Numbered from the stretch's first letter, positions 1 through 12,157 are shown. The stretch is 64,000 nt of DNA from Paraspadella gotoi (GCA_051294375.1 JBJCIZ010001662.1:23272-87271), one strand, 5' to 3'. Program-made: numbers and translations. The notes: generated from the sequence alone by a model not told the origin.

Positions 1-28
1 GAACGGTTGGTGGATTTTGGTCCACCAT
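1..28 (-). repeat. TRIM LTR remnant (outer end)
   Basis: The first 28 bases match the start of the LTR described at 35974-36620, in reverse orientation, with the inverted GTGGA/TCCAC hairpin that opens every copy and the terminal CCATA. The rest of the LTR lies outside the window. Confidence 0.75.
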
Positions 29-692
29 AGTATGTAATTTTTAAGAGAGAGAGAATTTGAGAGATGACAGATATTAGAGATGAGGAGTTTGAGGACGGCT
101 GAAGATAATAATAATGTCAGATAGGAATGGAAGAACAATGTCGTACCAAATTTTACATCTCCAAGAGCCTGACGAACATAATGGGGGAATTTTTGATTAT
201 AGCAGATCCCGGCTCTATAATTCACTTTGTCTGTCCGTCGGTCCGCCCCCCCAATCTTGTCAGGCTTTCACTTATATCATGTCAGAACATCGAATTATGA
301 TAAATTATTCAAAAGAAATGTCCATCCGTCTGTCCATCCGTCCATCCATCCATCCCACCTTAGCAAAAAACACCAATTACTCGTGATTGGATGGATGGAT
401 TTAGATAAAATTTTGTGTGTGGGTAGGGAAGTGTTTGATTGAGCTGGATATGAAGTTTCAATGGAATCGTCCAAGTGGAAATGAGTTAAAATGGAAAAAA
501 ACAAAAAAATGTATTTCACTATTTGAACGCCAATTATTCGTGAGTGCATGGGGCAATTGACCTCAAATTTTGTATGTGGGTAGGAAAGTGTGAGATTGAG
601 CAGGAAATAAAGTTTCGATGGAATCGTCCAAGTGAAAATGAGTTAAAAGGGAAAAAAACAAACAATCTATTTCACTATTTGATTATGCTTTT

Positions 693-1045
693 TTATCGTC
701 GCAATCGCTAAGCGTTTGCGACGATATTGTATCGCTTTTGCCCATAAGTGGCGTCGTCGTCGTCGTCGGCGTTCCAAATTATAGATCGCCTTTTTTATGA
801 TTAAATTTGGGTGTATGAAGCTGAAACTTTATATACAGCTTCTTATCATCGATGTGCTTAAAATTGAGTCTGGACAGTTATTAAATGTTTTGTTTACGTT
901 TTATCAAAACAAACAATTTTTTTCTTTTATTTTCATATTTCTTTCTCTCTCTCTTTTAATTACGAGCCTGCAGCTGGCTCTACAGGGGCTTATTCTTTTT
1001 CTCTCTTTTCTCCTGCTGCTTCTGCTGCTGCCTTTTGATTTCTTT

Positions 1046-1086
<41 letters not shown>

Positions 1087-1300
1087 GTTTTTATTAAAAA
1101 AAAAATTTGAATTAGGATTGAACTCGTAACTTAAATTTTCTTCCGTACTTTATTATTTTTTTTTATTGACAATCGCAAAATATAATTTTTCTTTGTTTAT
1201 AATTTAATTTTCTTTTCTCAAATTTTATTTTTTTAGTATCAAAATTTGTTGTCAATCCAGATTTTTCTTATGCTATTGCGACGTTCCTTATGCTTTTAAG
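693..1300 (+). repeat. Interspersed repeat family A, copy 1
   Basis: It starts with a hairpin-forming block (TCGTCGCAATCGC against GCGTTTGCGACGA) and a (GTC)n run, then a conserved stretch with TATATACAGCTTCT and CATCGATGTGCTTAAAATTG, a long CT microsatellite (about 1050-1084) and GCAGCTGGCTCTACAGGGGC. It ends near GCTATTGCGACGTTCC, an approximate inverse of the start. Related copies lie at 29850-30725, 35715-37190, 44146-44240, 49296-49600 and 51168-51470. The inverted ends suggest a non-autonomous DNA transposon; the class is unknown. Confidence 0.7.
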
Positions 1301-1362
1301 ATTTTTTATTTTTATATTAAATGTAAATTCAAGCTGCATTAATTAATTATTAGTAATTAATT

Positions 1363-2086
1363 ACAGAAGGCTTCATATTATAAAATGTAGTACCCCTTTT
1401 TTGTGACCAGAACACGTTCCGAGAAAACTACTGAATAGAATTTAATGAAATTTTGCATGCGGAGTCCCAGTAGAGATACAAATGGAACTATCAAGGCGAA
1501 TTTTTACATTCAACCCCTAAGCTGAGATAAGGGGCCCTGAGGGGGCAGCCCCTGAGGGCCACATATGGTCAAAAAAATTTTTCAACTTTTTTAATTATTT
1601 TTGTTTTAAACAGTTGCACAGACGTTTACTCTTCCACAAAAATGTATTTATTACCTCAAAAATCTTCATTTACCTTAATTTTTAGCTTCATGAACATCAG
1701 CAGTTAGTCAGATTTGGAAAATTTGGGAAAATTGGAAGTAAAACGATGAACCATGCATTTTCAACCATGCTTAATTGTTGCAAATTTATCAATTTTAGTT
1801 TTAAAATGTTTTTTTCTTATGTTTAAAACGTACATAATACTAATAAAAAAAATTTGAAAAATAAAAAAAAAATTTTTAGCATTTTTTGGCCCCCCCAGGG
1901 GTCCACCCCCAGGGCCCTGTATCTCTTGTTAGGGGTTGAATATCAAAATTCGCCTCAATAGTTTTATTTATATAGTCATTAGCACTCTAAATGTAAAATT
2001 TCATTAAATTCGATTGGGTAGTTTGGTGGGAACAGATTCTGGTCACAAAAAAGGGGTACTACATTTTATAATATGAAGCCTTCTGT
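1363..2086. mobile_element. TIR element T1 with 8-base target duplication
   Basis: The ends are inverted copies of ACAGAAGGCTTCATATTATA, and the similarity continues inwards for roughly 200 bases (CCCTTTTTTGTGACCAGAA, then TGAAATTTTGCAT, then the GGGG/CCCC-rich block). The flanks are AATTAATT on both sides, an 8-base target duplication. There is no ORF, so it is a MITE-like non-autonomous copy. Relatives are T2 (30803-35035) and partial ends at 2833-2887, 35368 and 45250-45298. The superfamily is not assigned; 8-base duplications are typical of hAT-like elements, but TIRs this long are not. Confidence 0.75.
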
Positions 2087-2259
2087 AATTAATTTTGTGA
2101 TCGAGATTGTTGTTTTGTGATTGAGAGGCGAGACAAAGTGGAAAACTATTTTGACACGAATTAAAAAAATTAATATTAATTAACTAATTAATAATTATCT
2201 GATCAGCTGGTTACCGCTAATGATCGTGGGCAGATCCGGCATTGTTTGCTAAAACTTGT

Positions 2260-2832
2260 TTTCAATCAAACAATTAAAAAGCCTTTTGTTTTCAGATAGT
2301 TCCGCTAGGGAAATAAAAAATAAATAAAGAGAAGGAAAAAATCATTTTAATTTAATCGTTTTAAATTTTGCGCAAACATTTGTGAGCATATTTCGTCGAA
2401 TTGTTATGATAATTATTTAATAAAATGTTAGTAATAGGGGCCGGAGCATTTTTAGATTCGAGTGGAGAGGTACTTATTAGACGTAATGAACATTTCCAAA
2501 AATAATTATAGTAACACAAGGGCCAAAATATCTCACATATCTTGGCGCACAATTAAAAGCGATAAAATTTTTCTGCCTATTTTTAATTTTATGCTCTATT
2601 TTTTAATAAATCAACCTTGCGGAACTTTTGGAAACCAGGCAATTTAATTGTTAAGAAAAAATATAATGTATTTAATATTATAATTTTAGAAGGTATATTT
2701 ATTATTTATGAATAAAAATTTAATTTAAAATTTATGTCATTTATATACACATTGATATTATTAGAGGGTGAGATTCTGGGTTATATGGCCATTTAGATAC
2801 TGTATGCAATATCGTTCAGTGTTTTGGTCAGA
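2260..2832. other. AT-rich sequence, no feature recognised
   Basis: This would be intron upstream of the FARSA last exon. I searched it by eye for earlier FARSA exons and found none. It is AT-rich with no repeat family shared elsewhere in the window. Confidence 0.5.
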
Positions 2833-2887
2833 ACCGATTCTCGGTCAGAAAAACGGGGAGAGCATTTTCTAATATGAAGACTTCTGT
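2833..2887 (+). repeat. Right end of a T-family element (T3), within a FARSA intron
   Basis: The order of GGTCAGAAAAACGGGG and then CTAATATGAAGACTTCTGT matches the right terminus of T1 and T2 with several substitutions. It stops 30 bases before the AG of the FARSA acceptor. The left end is not visible, so only a decayed half remains. Confidence 0.65.
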
Positions 2888-2917
2888 AATTGACTTCTTG
2901 ATTTTGTGTGGTTTCAG

Positions 2918-3149
2918 CTACCATGATGGTCTTGAAAAATGGGTGGAGGTTGGAAACTCTGGAATTTTTCGTCCAGAGATGATTCTCCCCATGGGACTGC
3001 CCAAAGATGTTGGCGTCGTTGCATGGGGTCTATCATTAGAAAGACCCACAATGATCAAATATGGATATGACAACATCCGAGACTTGATCGGTCCGAGGGT
3101 CGATCTCGAAATGATCCGACGAAATCCTCTCTGCCGCCTGGAGAAGTAA
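2918..3149 (+). CDS. FARSA: Phenylalanyl-tRNA synthetase alpha subunit, C-terminal exon
   Basis: This is the last exon of the cytosolic phenylalanine-tRNA ligase alpha subunit, which forms an alpha2beta2 enzyme with FARSB and charges tRNA-Phe. It follows a clear 3' splice site (TGTGTGGTTTCAG, AG at 2916-2917) and opens in phase with one base completing a codon. The peptide reads [27 protein letters not shown], and [14 protein letters not shown]; the last is class II motif 3 with its conserved arginine. It ends ...NPLCRLEK and a TAA at 3147-3149. This is close to the known C-terminus of animal FARSA, ending slightly earlier. Upstream exons are outside the window or lost in repeats. No frame damage is seen, so the gene is probably functional. 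The 5' neighbour in the intron is a T-family transposon end. Confidence 0.94.
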
Positions 3150-3321
3150 ATTTGAAAGACATATTTTAGAAACTGTTAAGGACTCATGGTGGATACTATC
3201 ATTACCGAAGCAAGCTCAAATTTGTTGTAATCGAACGGACCATCCATATTTGGTTCTGTGATTCTCTCTTAACTTTTTCGTTTTTCAGTTTCTTGTGTAA
3301 TCGAGTAATAGTCAGTTTTCA
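3150..3321 (+). promoter_or_regulatory. Short FARSA-EMC4 intergenic region
   Basis: Only 172 bases separate the FARSA stop and the EMC4 start, on the same strand. It must hold the FARSA 3' end and the EMC4 5' end and promoter. I see no clear AATAAA signal or TATA box. The spacing suggests compact or overlapping transcription units in an otherwise repeat-dense window. Confidence 0.4.
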
Positions 3322-3594
3322 ATGATGAGAATGCCATCGGCGCCCGTAACGACGAGATCTTCGAAAGAAGCGACGCCGACGACGATCAAATGGCTCGTCG
3401 ACTTCACCGGCCGCAGCGGGGCTCGAAGCGCTGGCCTCGGCGATCGACATATCAGCCAATGCGCTCAGTTCGATCTCGCCTCGCCGCCGGGATTTAGCCA
3501 TGACAAGCTGGCCCCTGATGTCGCCGCAAAGGAACAAGATCACAAGCTCGTGGTTAAGAGGTCGTGGGACGTCGCCCTGGGACCTTTGAAACAG
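3322..3594 (+). CDS. EMC4: ER membrane protein complex subunit 4, first coding exon
   Basis: EMC4 is a subunit of the ER membrane complex, which inserts tail-anchored and multipass proteins. The 91 codons here encode the cytosolic N-terminal arm. A variable head (KWLVDFTG, RSGARSAGLGDR) is followed by the strongly conserved block KLVVKRSWDVALGPLKQ, which matches the family just before its first membrane segment. Reading stops being EMC4-like exactly at CAG|GTTGTC (3594/3595), so a phase-0 5' splice site is inferred there. Three in-frame ATGs lie at the start (codons 1, 2 and 4); the first is annotated. The remaining exons with the membrane segments were not found before 5 kb and may be distant or repeat-split. 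Confidence 0.9.
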
Positions 3595-4176
3595 GTTGTC
3601 TTAAGTTGTTTTTTTTGGTATTTGTATTTTTGAGTTCAAATGAGTGTGAGAAATCAAATCTAAAAGGTTATCTAAAGCAATAATAATGAATAATGTTAAA
3701 ATTTATTTTATTATTTTTTCTCATTTGTCCTTATTTAGTTTAATTACAAAAAAGCTTAAACTATTTAATTTTACTTTTTACAAACAGGAGTATGATATGA
3801 TATGACTTAATTCTAATAAATTATATTGAATAATTTTGTACAATTATAAGAAAAAATGATTATAAAAAAATAAATAATAAAGAAATAAGAAAATATTACT
3901 TGTAAGTCGATTATCTCGTGAATGAATTATCTTAAAATGATGTGAATGGGTTCATCTGGATGGTCTTAAAAAATGCATCAGGATGTGTTTGTGCTTCGAG
4001 CTTATTATTTCTAATTTTCGTTGGCTGACTTTGGTTTCGAGAAAGACGATACAGAATTTGGAATGCGTTGGTAAGTTTATTCTTTCACAAAATATGGCTA
4101 CGCGAAATTAACGAGTTTAAAAAAGATAAAACGTGAGGTTAAAAACGAGCTTAAAATATAAACCACCAATATATGG
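3595..4176 (+). other. Probable EMC4 intron, AT-rich
   Basis: Low-complexity AT-rich sequence without repeats shared elsewhere. A donor-like GTTGGTAAGTTTATT occurs near 4068-4082 after a short open stretch (LADFGFEKDDTEFGMRW in one frame), but I cannot match it to EMC4 or to any family. Confidence 0.4.
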
Positions 4177-4418
4177 TTAAAAACGTGTACGTCCGGGGCT
4201 CTCGAAGCCACTCAATTTTGCCTCCCGCGACGTTCTAAAGTAAAAAATAATCATGATATCGTCTTCACATTCGATATTTTTCTTCGCGTAAAACGGGCGA
4301 GGCACGACGCGGATCTCTCCCGTCGTCGGGTACGACGGCCACGGTCGTGTCGAATCATGACCGGCGTAACACCCCCTCCCACGACCACAAGGCCGCAGAG
4401 TCATTCCGGATATCCTGG
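4177..4418 (-). CDS. Unidentified possible exon
   Basis: On the - strand a long pyrimidine tract ending CCCTTCCCCTTCCAG gives a good 3' splice site at about 4419. It is followed by a GC-richer open stretch to a TAA at 4177, with segments such as MTLRPCGRGRGCYAG, HDSTRPWPSYPTTGEIR and VVPRPFYAKKNIECEDD. The composition differs from the AT-rich surroundings, which is the main reason for listing it. I recognise no domain. The opposite strand is also open here, so the strand is uncertain. No matching donor or partner exon was found. Confidence 0.25.
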
Positions 4419-4482
4419 AAGGGGAAGGGTTGTTCAAGGGAAAGGAAAAAGAAATCATTAATAAACCAATTCTACATATCAT

Positions 4483-4942
4483 TCAATTCTAGTCTAATTA
4501 GAACTAAATAAAATGCCTCAAAATTTAAGTAAGGTTCAATCAAAAATAAAATCGTCGCCAAACTAATACTAAAATTCGAATTCAAAACAAAAACTTAGCG
4601 GAGTCTCATCGCTAAACAATTCGATTTTTCGTGTTCTAAAACGCGTCTTAGTAAGAATTAAATGCACGCAAAAAAATAAATTCAGAAGTAAATAAAAAAA
4701 ATCTATGACCATTGACCAACCTTACCTTTCCTGAAATAAAAGGGTTAGCAACAGAATTTAAGACAGAAAAAATTCAAATGGTACCTGTGACCTGTAAGGT
4801 TAAATTAAAAAAGTTACAGCGGTTATAAATTCAAAACGAAATAATTACATTAATTTCGTAACAAAATAAAAAACTTTTCCCCCCTCCGTAAAAAGGGAAA
4901 AGAATCTTCAGATCTTTTGCATCAGACGACTCGTCAACAAAA
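4483..4942. other. AT-rich sequence, no feature recognised
   Basis: No ORF, repeat or RNA gene recognised. Confidence 0.5.
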
Positions 4943-5085
4943 CAAGTTTGAGCAAACAATGTCGGATCTGCCTACGATAATTAATTAATTATTAAATAAT
5001 TATTAATTTAATAAATAATTATTAATAAATAATTTTTAATAAATAATTATTATTAATTAATTAATTTTTAATTAATCCCAATATT
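4943..5085 (+). mobile_element. Helentron-like 5' terminus (H2), truncated
   Basis: It begins with the family's 5' end ACAAGTTTGAGCAAACAATG and TCGGATCTGC, then runs into (TTAATTAA)-type AT sequence as in H4, and is cut at the junction with duplication copy 1 near 5086. No 3' hairpin follows. Confidence 0.7.
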
Positions 5086-5087
5086 GT

Positions 5088-8000
5088 CCATGCTTCAGTG
5101 TAGCCCTTGCGCAGCCTTAACTTCATGGTTTTGTCCTTGTCAGGCTGAAGGTGCGGCGACCAGTGAAGTGAGGTCGAAGCCATGGGGTTCTGTCTGGGTA
5201 AGGAAGAGAAAAAACAAATTAAAAAAGACGAGAATCTCGTCCAAATCAAAATTCAAAAGGGCGAGCAGCGCCGTCTCCAGTGCTGAGTTGCAAAAGCAAA
5301 CTGGCGCGGCTTCAGCCGTCAATTCTTTAAAATTCACAATCTTTCTTTCGTCAGCCAACGTCTTTCAAGGAGGAGAGACCAGAGGTTGAAAAACCTCCGG
5401 CGTCAGTCGTCGCCGCGCGGTCCAAAGAACGTCGAGGGAGAGCAAGAGAGAAGGTCGGCACCAGATCCGACCGTCGTCGCTGCTTTCGAATTTTTGATTG
5501 CTTCGACGTCGGGAGTCTTTAGGCCGGGGGGTTCTGGGTCCCAGCATCAAAATGAAGGTCGCAGCGCACTCTTCAATTCGAAGCCATGGGCTCGCGACCA
5601 GGAAGCTCGTAACAAAGAAATATCTAATTTATAATATATTTATATATATGACACAATTGAAAAATAACGTGGCGAAAACGGTCTCGTGCTGATTTTGTCG
5701 CCTTTAAAATTGTTTCGGAGCCAAATTAATTGATCATTATTTTTGGTAATATGTGCGATATACATACTGGACATTACTGTATCTGATCATAACCCTTGAC
5801 CATCACAAAAAAGCTAACTAGATCAAAAATAGTAAAAAAGATGAAGCAATATAGCTTGAAACGCTTACAAAATTTTAGACCATTGCTTTTATAAATGCAA
5901 AAAAAATTAATATTATTAAAACAAAACTTAACGATAACCTAATAGTTAACCGAGACCAAGATGAATATTTTTTACGCCATCATTTCCTCAATTTATATGG
6001 AATCATTTGTTGTGTAATTAGTCAATTAATCTAAATAACAATATGACAAATTCAATTTTCAATTTTCTTTATGAATGGAAGTTTTCTCTGCTTTACTCCC
6101 TTGTGTCTAATTATTTAATATTTTAAAAGATATTTTCAAAAACCTTATATAATTGCTCTATTTTTTACTTTTTTTCAAAATTCTTTCAAACCAAAAACAA
6201 CATCATAAAAACATTTAAATTAATAAAAAATTGATTGAATGATTTTGGAAAAAAAATATTTTGAAACTTGAGATAATGGATTATGATGAGTCAGGAAAAA
6301 AATTTTGCATTCTAAAAAAAATCAGCCCTCTTAGCCTTTCAATTTTTCTAGAGCTGATTTTTTTTTTTTGATATTTTGATTTCTATGCAAAACCATTATT
6401 CTCAATGAGCATAGGTCGGGACGAAATTTTTTTCCAACAATTTGAAAAAATTTCACTTTTTTAATTAGGCTTTTTGGGGGAAATAAATAAATAAATTATT
6501 ATACGATGGGTAATTCTGAATAGTGATTGTCTCTAAATGACAAAAAAAATTTCTTCAAGTTTTATTTTGAAATTTAAGTATGTACCAATAAAATAAGTGA
6601 GATACTCTCGCTTTGCCGAATTTTTATTTAACAAAGTTTGTACTGCGTAATTTAAAAAAAATTATTTTTTTTAAATAAACTTTTGAAAGAAAAGAGGTAG
6701 CAAGGTGGATGTGTGATCAAATTAAAGCCTAATCATAGGACAACTTTCTAAAAGAGTTTTAATTAATTAAATCCATAAATCTTTATACACAGCTTTTGTT
6801 TAAATCAGAGTTAAAAGTATAACAGTTTTTTGCTTTAAAATTTTAATGAAGGCATATAAATTTTGTTTTTTCTTTTGTAATTTTGAAAAAGGAAAGACTG
6901 AATTAATTTGTTTGATTATTAATTTTTTTTATTCCAATAAAATGCTTATATTTTTCAGTTAAAGTAAAAAACAAGCAAAAATTTATGTTGTAGCTTGATA
7001 AAATGTATTTTTAATATTAAAAATGATAAATACAAATGTTTTCAGCTTGATAAAAACAGTCTGGACATCTACCTTCTTGTCTGTGAAAAAAAAATCGTCA
7101 TTTTTCATTATCTTTAACTGCAAACTAAAAGCTTGACAACTGCTTGTTTATATAAATAAAGTTGTAAAAATAATTATATAGCTGGGTAAACATATTTGAC
7201 AAAAAAACATCATTGAGTTAAATTGTATTGAATAATTTTTTTTTAAAATATAGCAAGGAATTATAATTCTATTATTTTTATCATGCCTATTTAATTAAGA
7301 AAAAAATATTTCTCGTAATAGCCCATTAGAAAGGTTTCATTGATGAGCTTATGATAAAATATATTTAGATTTTCTTTACCTAGCCCCTATTATTCACAAG
7401 ATAATAAAAGGTCATGTTATCATGTCAAATAGTCCAGATTATCTGTACCCTTTCTGCCAACCTGCATTCAATTTTCTTTTTTTCCCTTTCAAATGTATTA
7501 AATAAAAAAATTATTTGAGAGAATCAATTGGTGTGGAGGTTGCCATTGGTAAGCCTTAGTTACCCCACTTCCCGATCAAAATTTTAATGATGAGGTTTTT
7601 TTTTCCATCTATTTGAGACATAACTCTAACTATTAGTACTATTATTTTTTCTATTAGAGATCTATGAATAAATATGAATAAGTAACTTTTCACCTATATT
7701 AGTGTATCAAAGATGGATTCGGATTTTTAAAAAACGTTTACACAAGTGATCACACACCTAATATACTTTAATTTAAAACACCTTTTATTCGATTTGAAAT
7801 TCTCAACATGAGAGATCCCGCGGTCGATTTTATCTGGCCCTAAATTATGCAATATTAGCTTAAGAGGAAAGGTCATTCAGCATAACAATATGTAATCATT
7901 GATGTATTAGAGCTAATATATCGAGAAATACATTATAAATCTCAAGTATTCACAAAAAAAATAAGTTTTTATTTATATGTAAACATTCGTTTTTATTCAT

Positions 8001-11000
8001 TTTTTTTTAAATGGGTACATAACAAAATTTTAAGTTAAATGGTAAGCACATTTTTTAAAGATTTGTTTTTCAAATCTGTTTGTTAAATAATTCTAGTAGA
8101 AGTTAAAAACACGGTGTGGGTTAGTTTAGAAGGGGGAATTAAAACAATTAAATTCTCGTTACTCTGTTGGTTTTTCCAAGTCAGTGAACAAAATCTTCAG
8201 TTAAATAGATGGTAAAGAAATTCAAGCTACATAGGAATATACACTGAATTTGAAGAGTTGCAGCCTAAACGACTGCAATAATATTGATTAAAAAAATTTG
8301 ATTAAGCAATCTTAAAAACATTTGTAAAATTGTAATAGAGAGACATTTTGATAAACGCGTTCCATGTTGAAAGAATTCAGGGTTAAAGTTTAAAAACGTT
8401 TCATTTTCAAGGATACAAGTTGAAATTTAAAATGTCTCTCTATTATTTTTCTAAATTCAGTAATAGAAATTCATAAAAATATCAGATGGATTGACCTTGT
8501 TTCGTTTTGACCCTGCAACTCTTTCAGATAGGTTTTCTTTTATTTTATATTATAATTAAACCAATATAAAATGGGGTAGAATGCATCAAATGTTTAAAGT
8601 GAATACATTTTCGGAATGCCAGGAGCTCAGCTTTACTCGCATTTTAGCTCTATTTTGAAGTTGAATTGAATGACCCTTTTTCTTAAGATTCGAAGTTGTC
8701 AGAATAACGATGAGTCTCCTTTTATTCGCGTAATTTTAAAAACGTTTCTTATTTGTAATATTATAATATATTTAAATATTAAAGTTTTTAGAATATATGT
8801 TTATAAATATAAAATAGTTTATAGATTATACTAATAATAAATGATATAATAAAAAATATTTTTAAGTTTTTAAATATATTTTATAAATATAAATGTTGGA
8901 TTACATTATAAATTATACTTATGAGAAGCTGAAATGCTTTTTCTAGCAAATGAGGAATTCTGATACAGATTTTTGCCATAAAAAATTAATAAATTAACTT
9001 ATTTTTCTTGCTTAATAAATCCTTAATTACATAATTATTATTAACTTTATAAATGAATAATTCGATTCGTTTAATTTACCTGTTATATTGTGCTTTTAAT
9101 AAATAGGTAAATTTCCGAGAAAACATGATACATGGAAAGATAACAAGATAACCAATTAAAGAGGTAAAATATTTGAAGAGGAATAAAAAATAATTAATAT
9201 TAATATTATAAAATATATTAATATAATATTAATATAATATATAATAATAGTATTTATAATTATATATAAATTATTTTTTTTTCTTTTAAAAAAACTAGGA
9301 AAATTATTACAATTTTTAGAGCAAAGCTTGGAAAGCAGGGCAATTTTATGATTAGTCTAATCTTATCTCCATGTACCATCATAATAAATCATGACTTTTA
9401 CATTATAATACTGATATCAATAGATAATTGAAAAATATTTTTCTCTTTCACTAATACAAAATTTTAAAAAGTCTAAAATTAAAAGCTAAAAACTGTGAAA
9501 GTTAAATGTCATTCATTTCGATATAATTCTAACTGTATATACATATAGATTTAAGTGAATAAGGATCCCTATCTCATGGTAGTCGAGATCAATGATTTAA
9601 GTTTTTATATGTTTTGAACTGATCGGCTTAAGAATTAATAATACTGGTCTATAAACATTAACTAATTAAACAATAATAAATATTTATGTAACTATTAGTA
9701 ATAATAAAGTAGTTTCATTCAAAGCAAACAGAGAACACTTGAGAAGGAAACTTAACTTCCAAGATTTTAACAGATTGCTTTGTTTATAAGTTTTTTTAAA
9801 TCAAAACCCCGTATATTAATAGTCCAATACATGTCAATTAATATAAAATAATCAAGCTTTGTCCTGTATACCTTGACAGATGGCTTTTATCTTAATTCTT
9901 CAATCAACAATATTGAAAAGTTCAGTAAACAAATTTTGATAAAAACTCCAAAAACACATGATAATATTTTAATTGTTAACAACAACGATGAAAGCAATGA
10001 ATTAGTCCGAATATGCATTTTATGTTAAAAAAATTAATGTCCTTATTGTTAACCATTAAAAAAGTTATTATTTCGCTCTAAATCAGAACACAAATATAGA
10101 CGGAAATAATTACATTGACTAAAAACTCAAAAAACATCCGAGATAATTTTTTTATAATTGAAAAAAAGGTTGTGCCTATGGATGCGCAAACCCTCTACAT
10201 CCCTTGGAATTATTAGCCTATTAAATTATCAAAACGACCAAACCACCCGAGCGCCGAGTCTCGTCCAGCACCCGCATTCACCTTCCTCTTCCTCCTCCTA
10301 TGCACCCAGGGCTCGAAGGCTCACTCGCCAGTTTTTCACTTCTCGTTTCCTCCTCTCTCCTCTCTACTTCCTCCTCTCCGCTCCTTCGAATTTCCCTCCA
10401 AAGTTTTTTTGTACACCTTTTTTGCCTTTTTTAAGTAGTATATTACACGTTTTTTCCTAGCATTTTGCCTTCTTTCCCTTACGACTTCGTTATATTAGAC
10501 GCCATGATTACACCATCACCAGATAGAGTGCGCCCAATGTGTTACTCTTACATAACCACTATGAAATCCCCAAACATTTTCCACATCCACGCCGCTGAGC
10601 TGCCTAATCCGGGACTTAACCAAAAATAAGATCTCACCCTTAAAATTTCCCTCTTTCTCTCTACCCATCACAAATAACAAACCTTTCACCCATTTCCTCT
10701 TTTCCTCTCTGAACCCGCTCTCTGACACCTTATTTAACCTTTCTCTGAGGTTATAAAAATGACAAACTATAGTACATAGGAAAAAGGCTTAATAATTGTA
10801 TATTAATGAAGAGACAGTATTATATGTTATATGTTAGTGAAGAACCGATTCAATATAAGCAGTCCTGAAGCTTCGGATCAGGCTGTAACACCATGTTACA
10901 GGCGGTTAAGCCGCCCGGTCCCTCTTAACTGCCAGACGACGCACCGGGCTACGAACCCCGACCTTTGGGTGGGAGGCCGCAACTGACTTGCCTCCGGCAG

Positions 11001-11888
11001 CCAATGGCCGCTGATGAACGTTGGTGGATTTTAGTCACCATACATCCCCCCTCCGCGTAGGAGAATCTGTTGCGTCTCTTCAGTGAATTGTTGTGGTGGA
11101 AAGTTCGTACCAAGTTTGAGGCATGTTTGCCTGATGTGTTGTGGGCGGAAGTGCATCGCCAGGTTGAGGCATGTCGCCTGAAAAGTGTTGTTGTTGTGTT
11201 GTTTTCGGAATCGGGGCTACCAATGAAGAGACAGTAATTATTGTTATATGTAGTGACTAGAACCGTTCATAATAAGCAGTCCCCTGAGCTTCGGATAAGG
11301 CTGTAACACCATGTTACAGGCGGGTTAAGCGCCCGTCCTTCTAAACTGCCAGACTAAACACCGGGCTAGAACCCCGGAACGCTTTGGTTGGGAGGCGAAT
11401 GACTTGCTCCGGCACCAATGGCCGCTGATGAACGGTTGTGGATTTTAGTCCACCATAATAAAAATTATATAAAAAGAAGAAGGGGATAAAATTGTCAATC
11501 AAATATATCCGATTTAAAGCATTTATGTTTTTGTATAAACTTTGATCATTGTTAAAATATAATTTTATCTTTTATAAATTTACTTATATTTATTTTATTT
11601 TCATTGACTATATAAGATCGGATTTTAATTAATTTTCACTTTAAAATAAGTTCAGTACTGAATTTCAGTAAAGCAAAACAAAACGATTAATTTCTAAAAC
11701 GTTTTCCTATAAAAACAGAAAAAACTATATAAAATTACACATAGTCAGCTATTAAAAACTATAAATTATTAAGCATATATGAAATTATTAATAAACATTA
11801 GAAAATAATATTAATAAGTACAACATGTTAATTATAAAAAAACTAAACTCATTCGTCAGATTCATCAGGCAAAATGCTCTTTTATGAA
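5088..11888. repeat. Segmental duplication, copy 1 (6.8 kb)
   Basis: It matches 14417-21175 along its whole length in the same orientation. The central part (about 5700-8700 against 15000-18040) is nearly identical, with differences mainly single-base indels in homopolymers; 8750-9800 against 18050-19050 is more divergent. The left junction falls inside the 5' part of the charged-protein exon intact at 12158-14569; the copy here keeps only its first part (5088-5249, - strand) and then changes sequence. It includes a pyrimidine-rich stretch (10250-10450) and a TRIM element. No intact gene is seen. Confidence 0.93.
10807..11457 (-). mobile_element. TRIM: miniature LTR retrotransposon, copy in duplication 1
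   Basis: Two ~235-base LTRs (about 10807-11046 and 11222-11457) flank an internal region of ~175 bases with the same primer-binding site and purine tract as 35974-36620. Left and right flanks are TTAA and ATAA. There is no coding capacity. It is the counterpart of 20079-20733, having been duplicated with the segment. Confidence 0.85.
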
Positions 11889-11935
11889 ACAAGTTTGAGC
11901 AAAGTCGGGATCTGCTGATAAGCAGAACCGACTAA
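11889..11935 (+). mobile_element. 47-base minimal Helentron-like insertion (H3)
   Basis: The sequence is only the 5' end (ACAAGTTTGAGCAAA) joined to the 3' hairpin (ATCTGCTGATAAGCAGA) and the terminal CTAA. Copy 2 of the duplication has the uninterrupted site (TATGAAAAATTCG near 21168). Removing exactly these 47 bases restores it, with no target duplication. The insertion lies between two A residues, i.e. between T and T on the other strand. Confidence 0.8.
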
Positions 11936-12157
11936 AAATTCGAGAAAGGAGAATGGATTTCTCCATGAAAATTAATTTCTTAAGTGCAATTTACAATACT
12001 TAAACGTACAAAAGGTATAAATTACAAATGATTTCCGCGGCGAGGATCTCGCTCACGTCTTATTTCTTGTTCAAAATTTTCAAATCATAATCAAATCCAA
12101 AGATCTTAATTCGAGTTTGTGAAACAATTCCGGGTTCATAATTAGAATTTGATAAAA

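Larger units (their letters stand above)
192..2259 (-). mobile_element. Helentron-like element H1, reverse orientation
   Basis: The right boundary (2228-2259) is a degenerate reverse copy of the 5' terminus seen intact at 24887, 38669 and 4943 (ACAAGTTTGAGCAAACAATG then TCGGATCTGC). The left boundary near 192-225 carries a decayed form of the 3' hairpin and the GGCTCTATAATTCACT block next to it. The interior at 225-690 holds the ~130-base units (Helentron-internal repeats) also found in H4 and H5. An A-family repeat and a T-family transposon are nested inside. There is no coding capacity for Rep/helicase, so it is non-autonomous. The left edge is approximate. Confidence 0.6.

Noticed and set aside
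797-1129. Hydrophobic ORF through the CT microsatellite (and similar ones at 22858, 30108, 30238 and 36711).
   Set aside because: The Leu/Ser/Phe runs come from CT and poly-T tracts in family A repeats.
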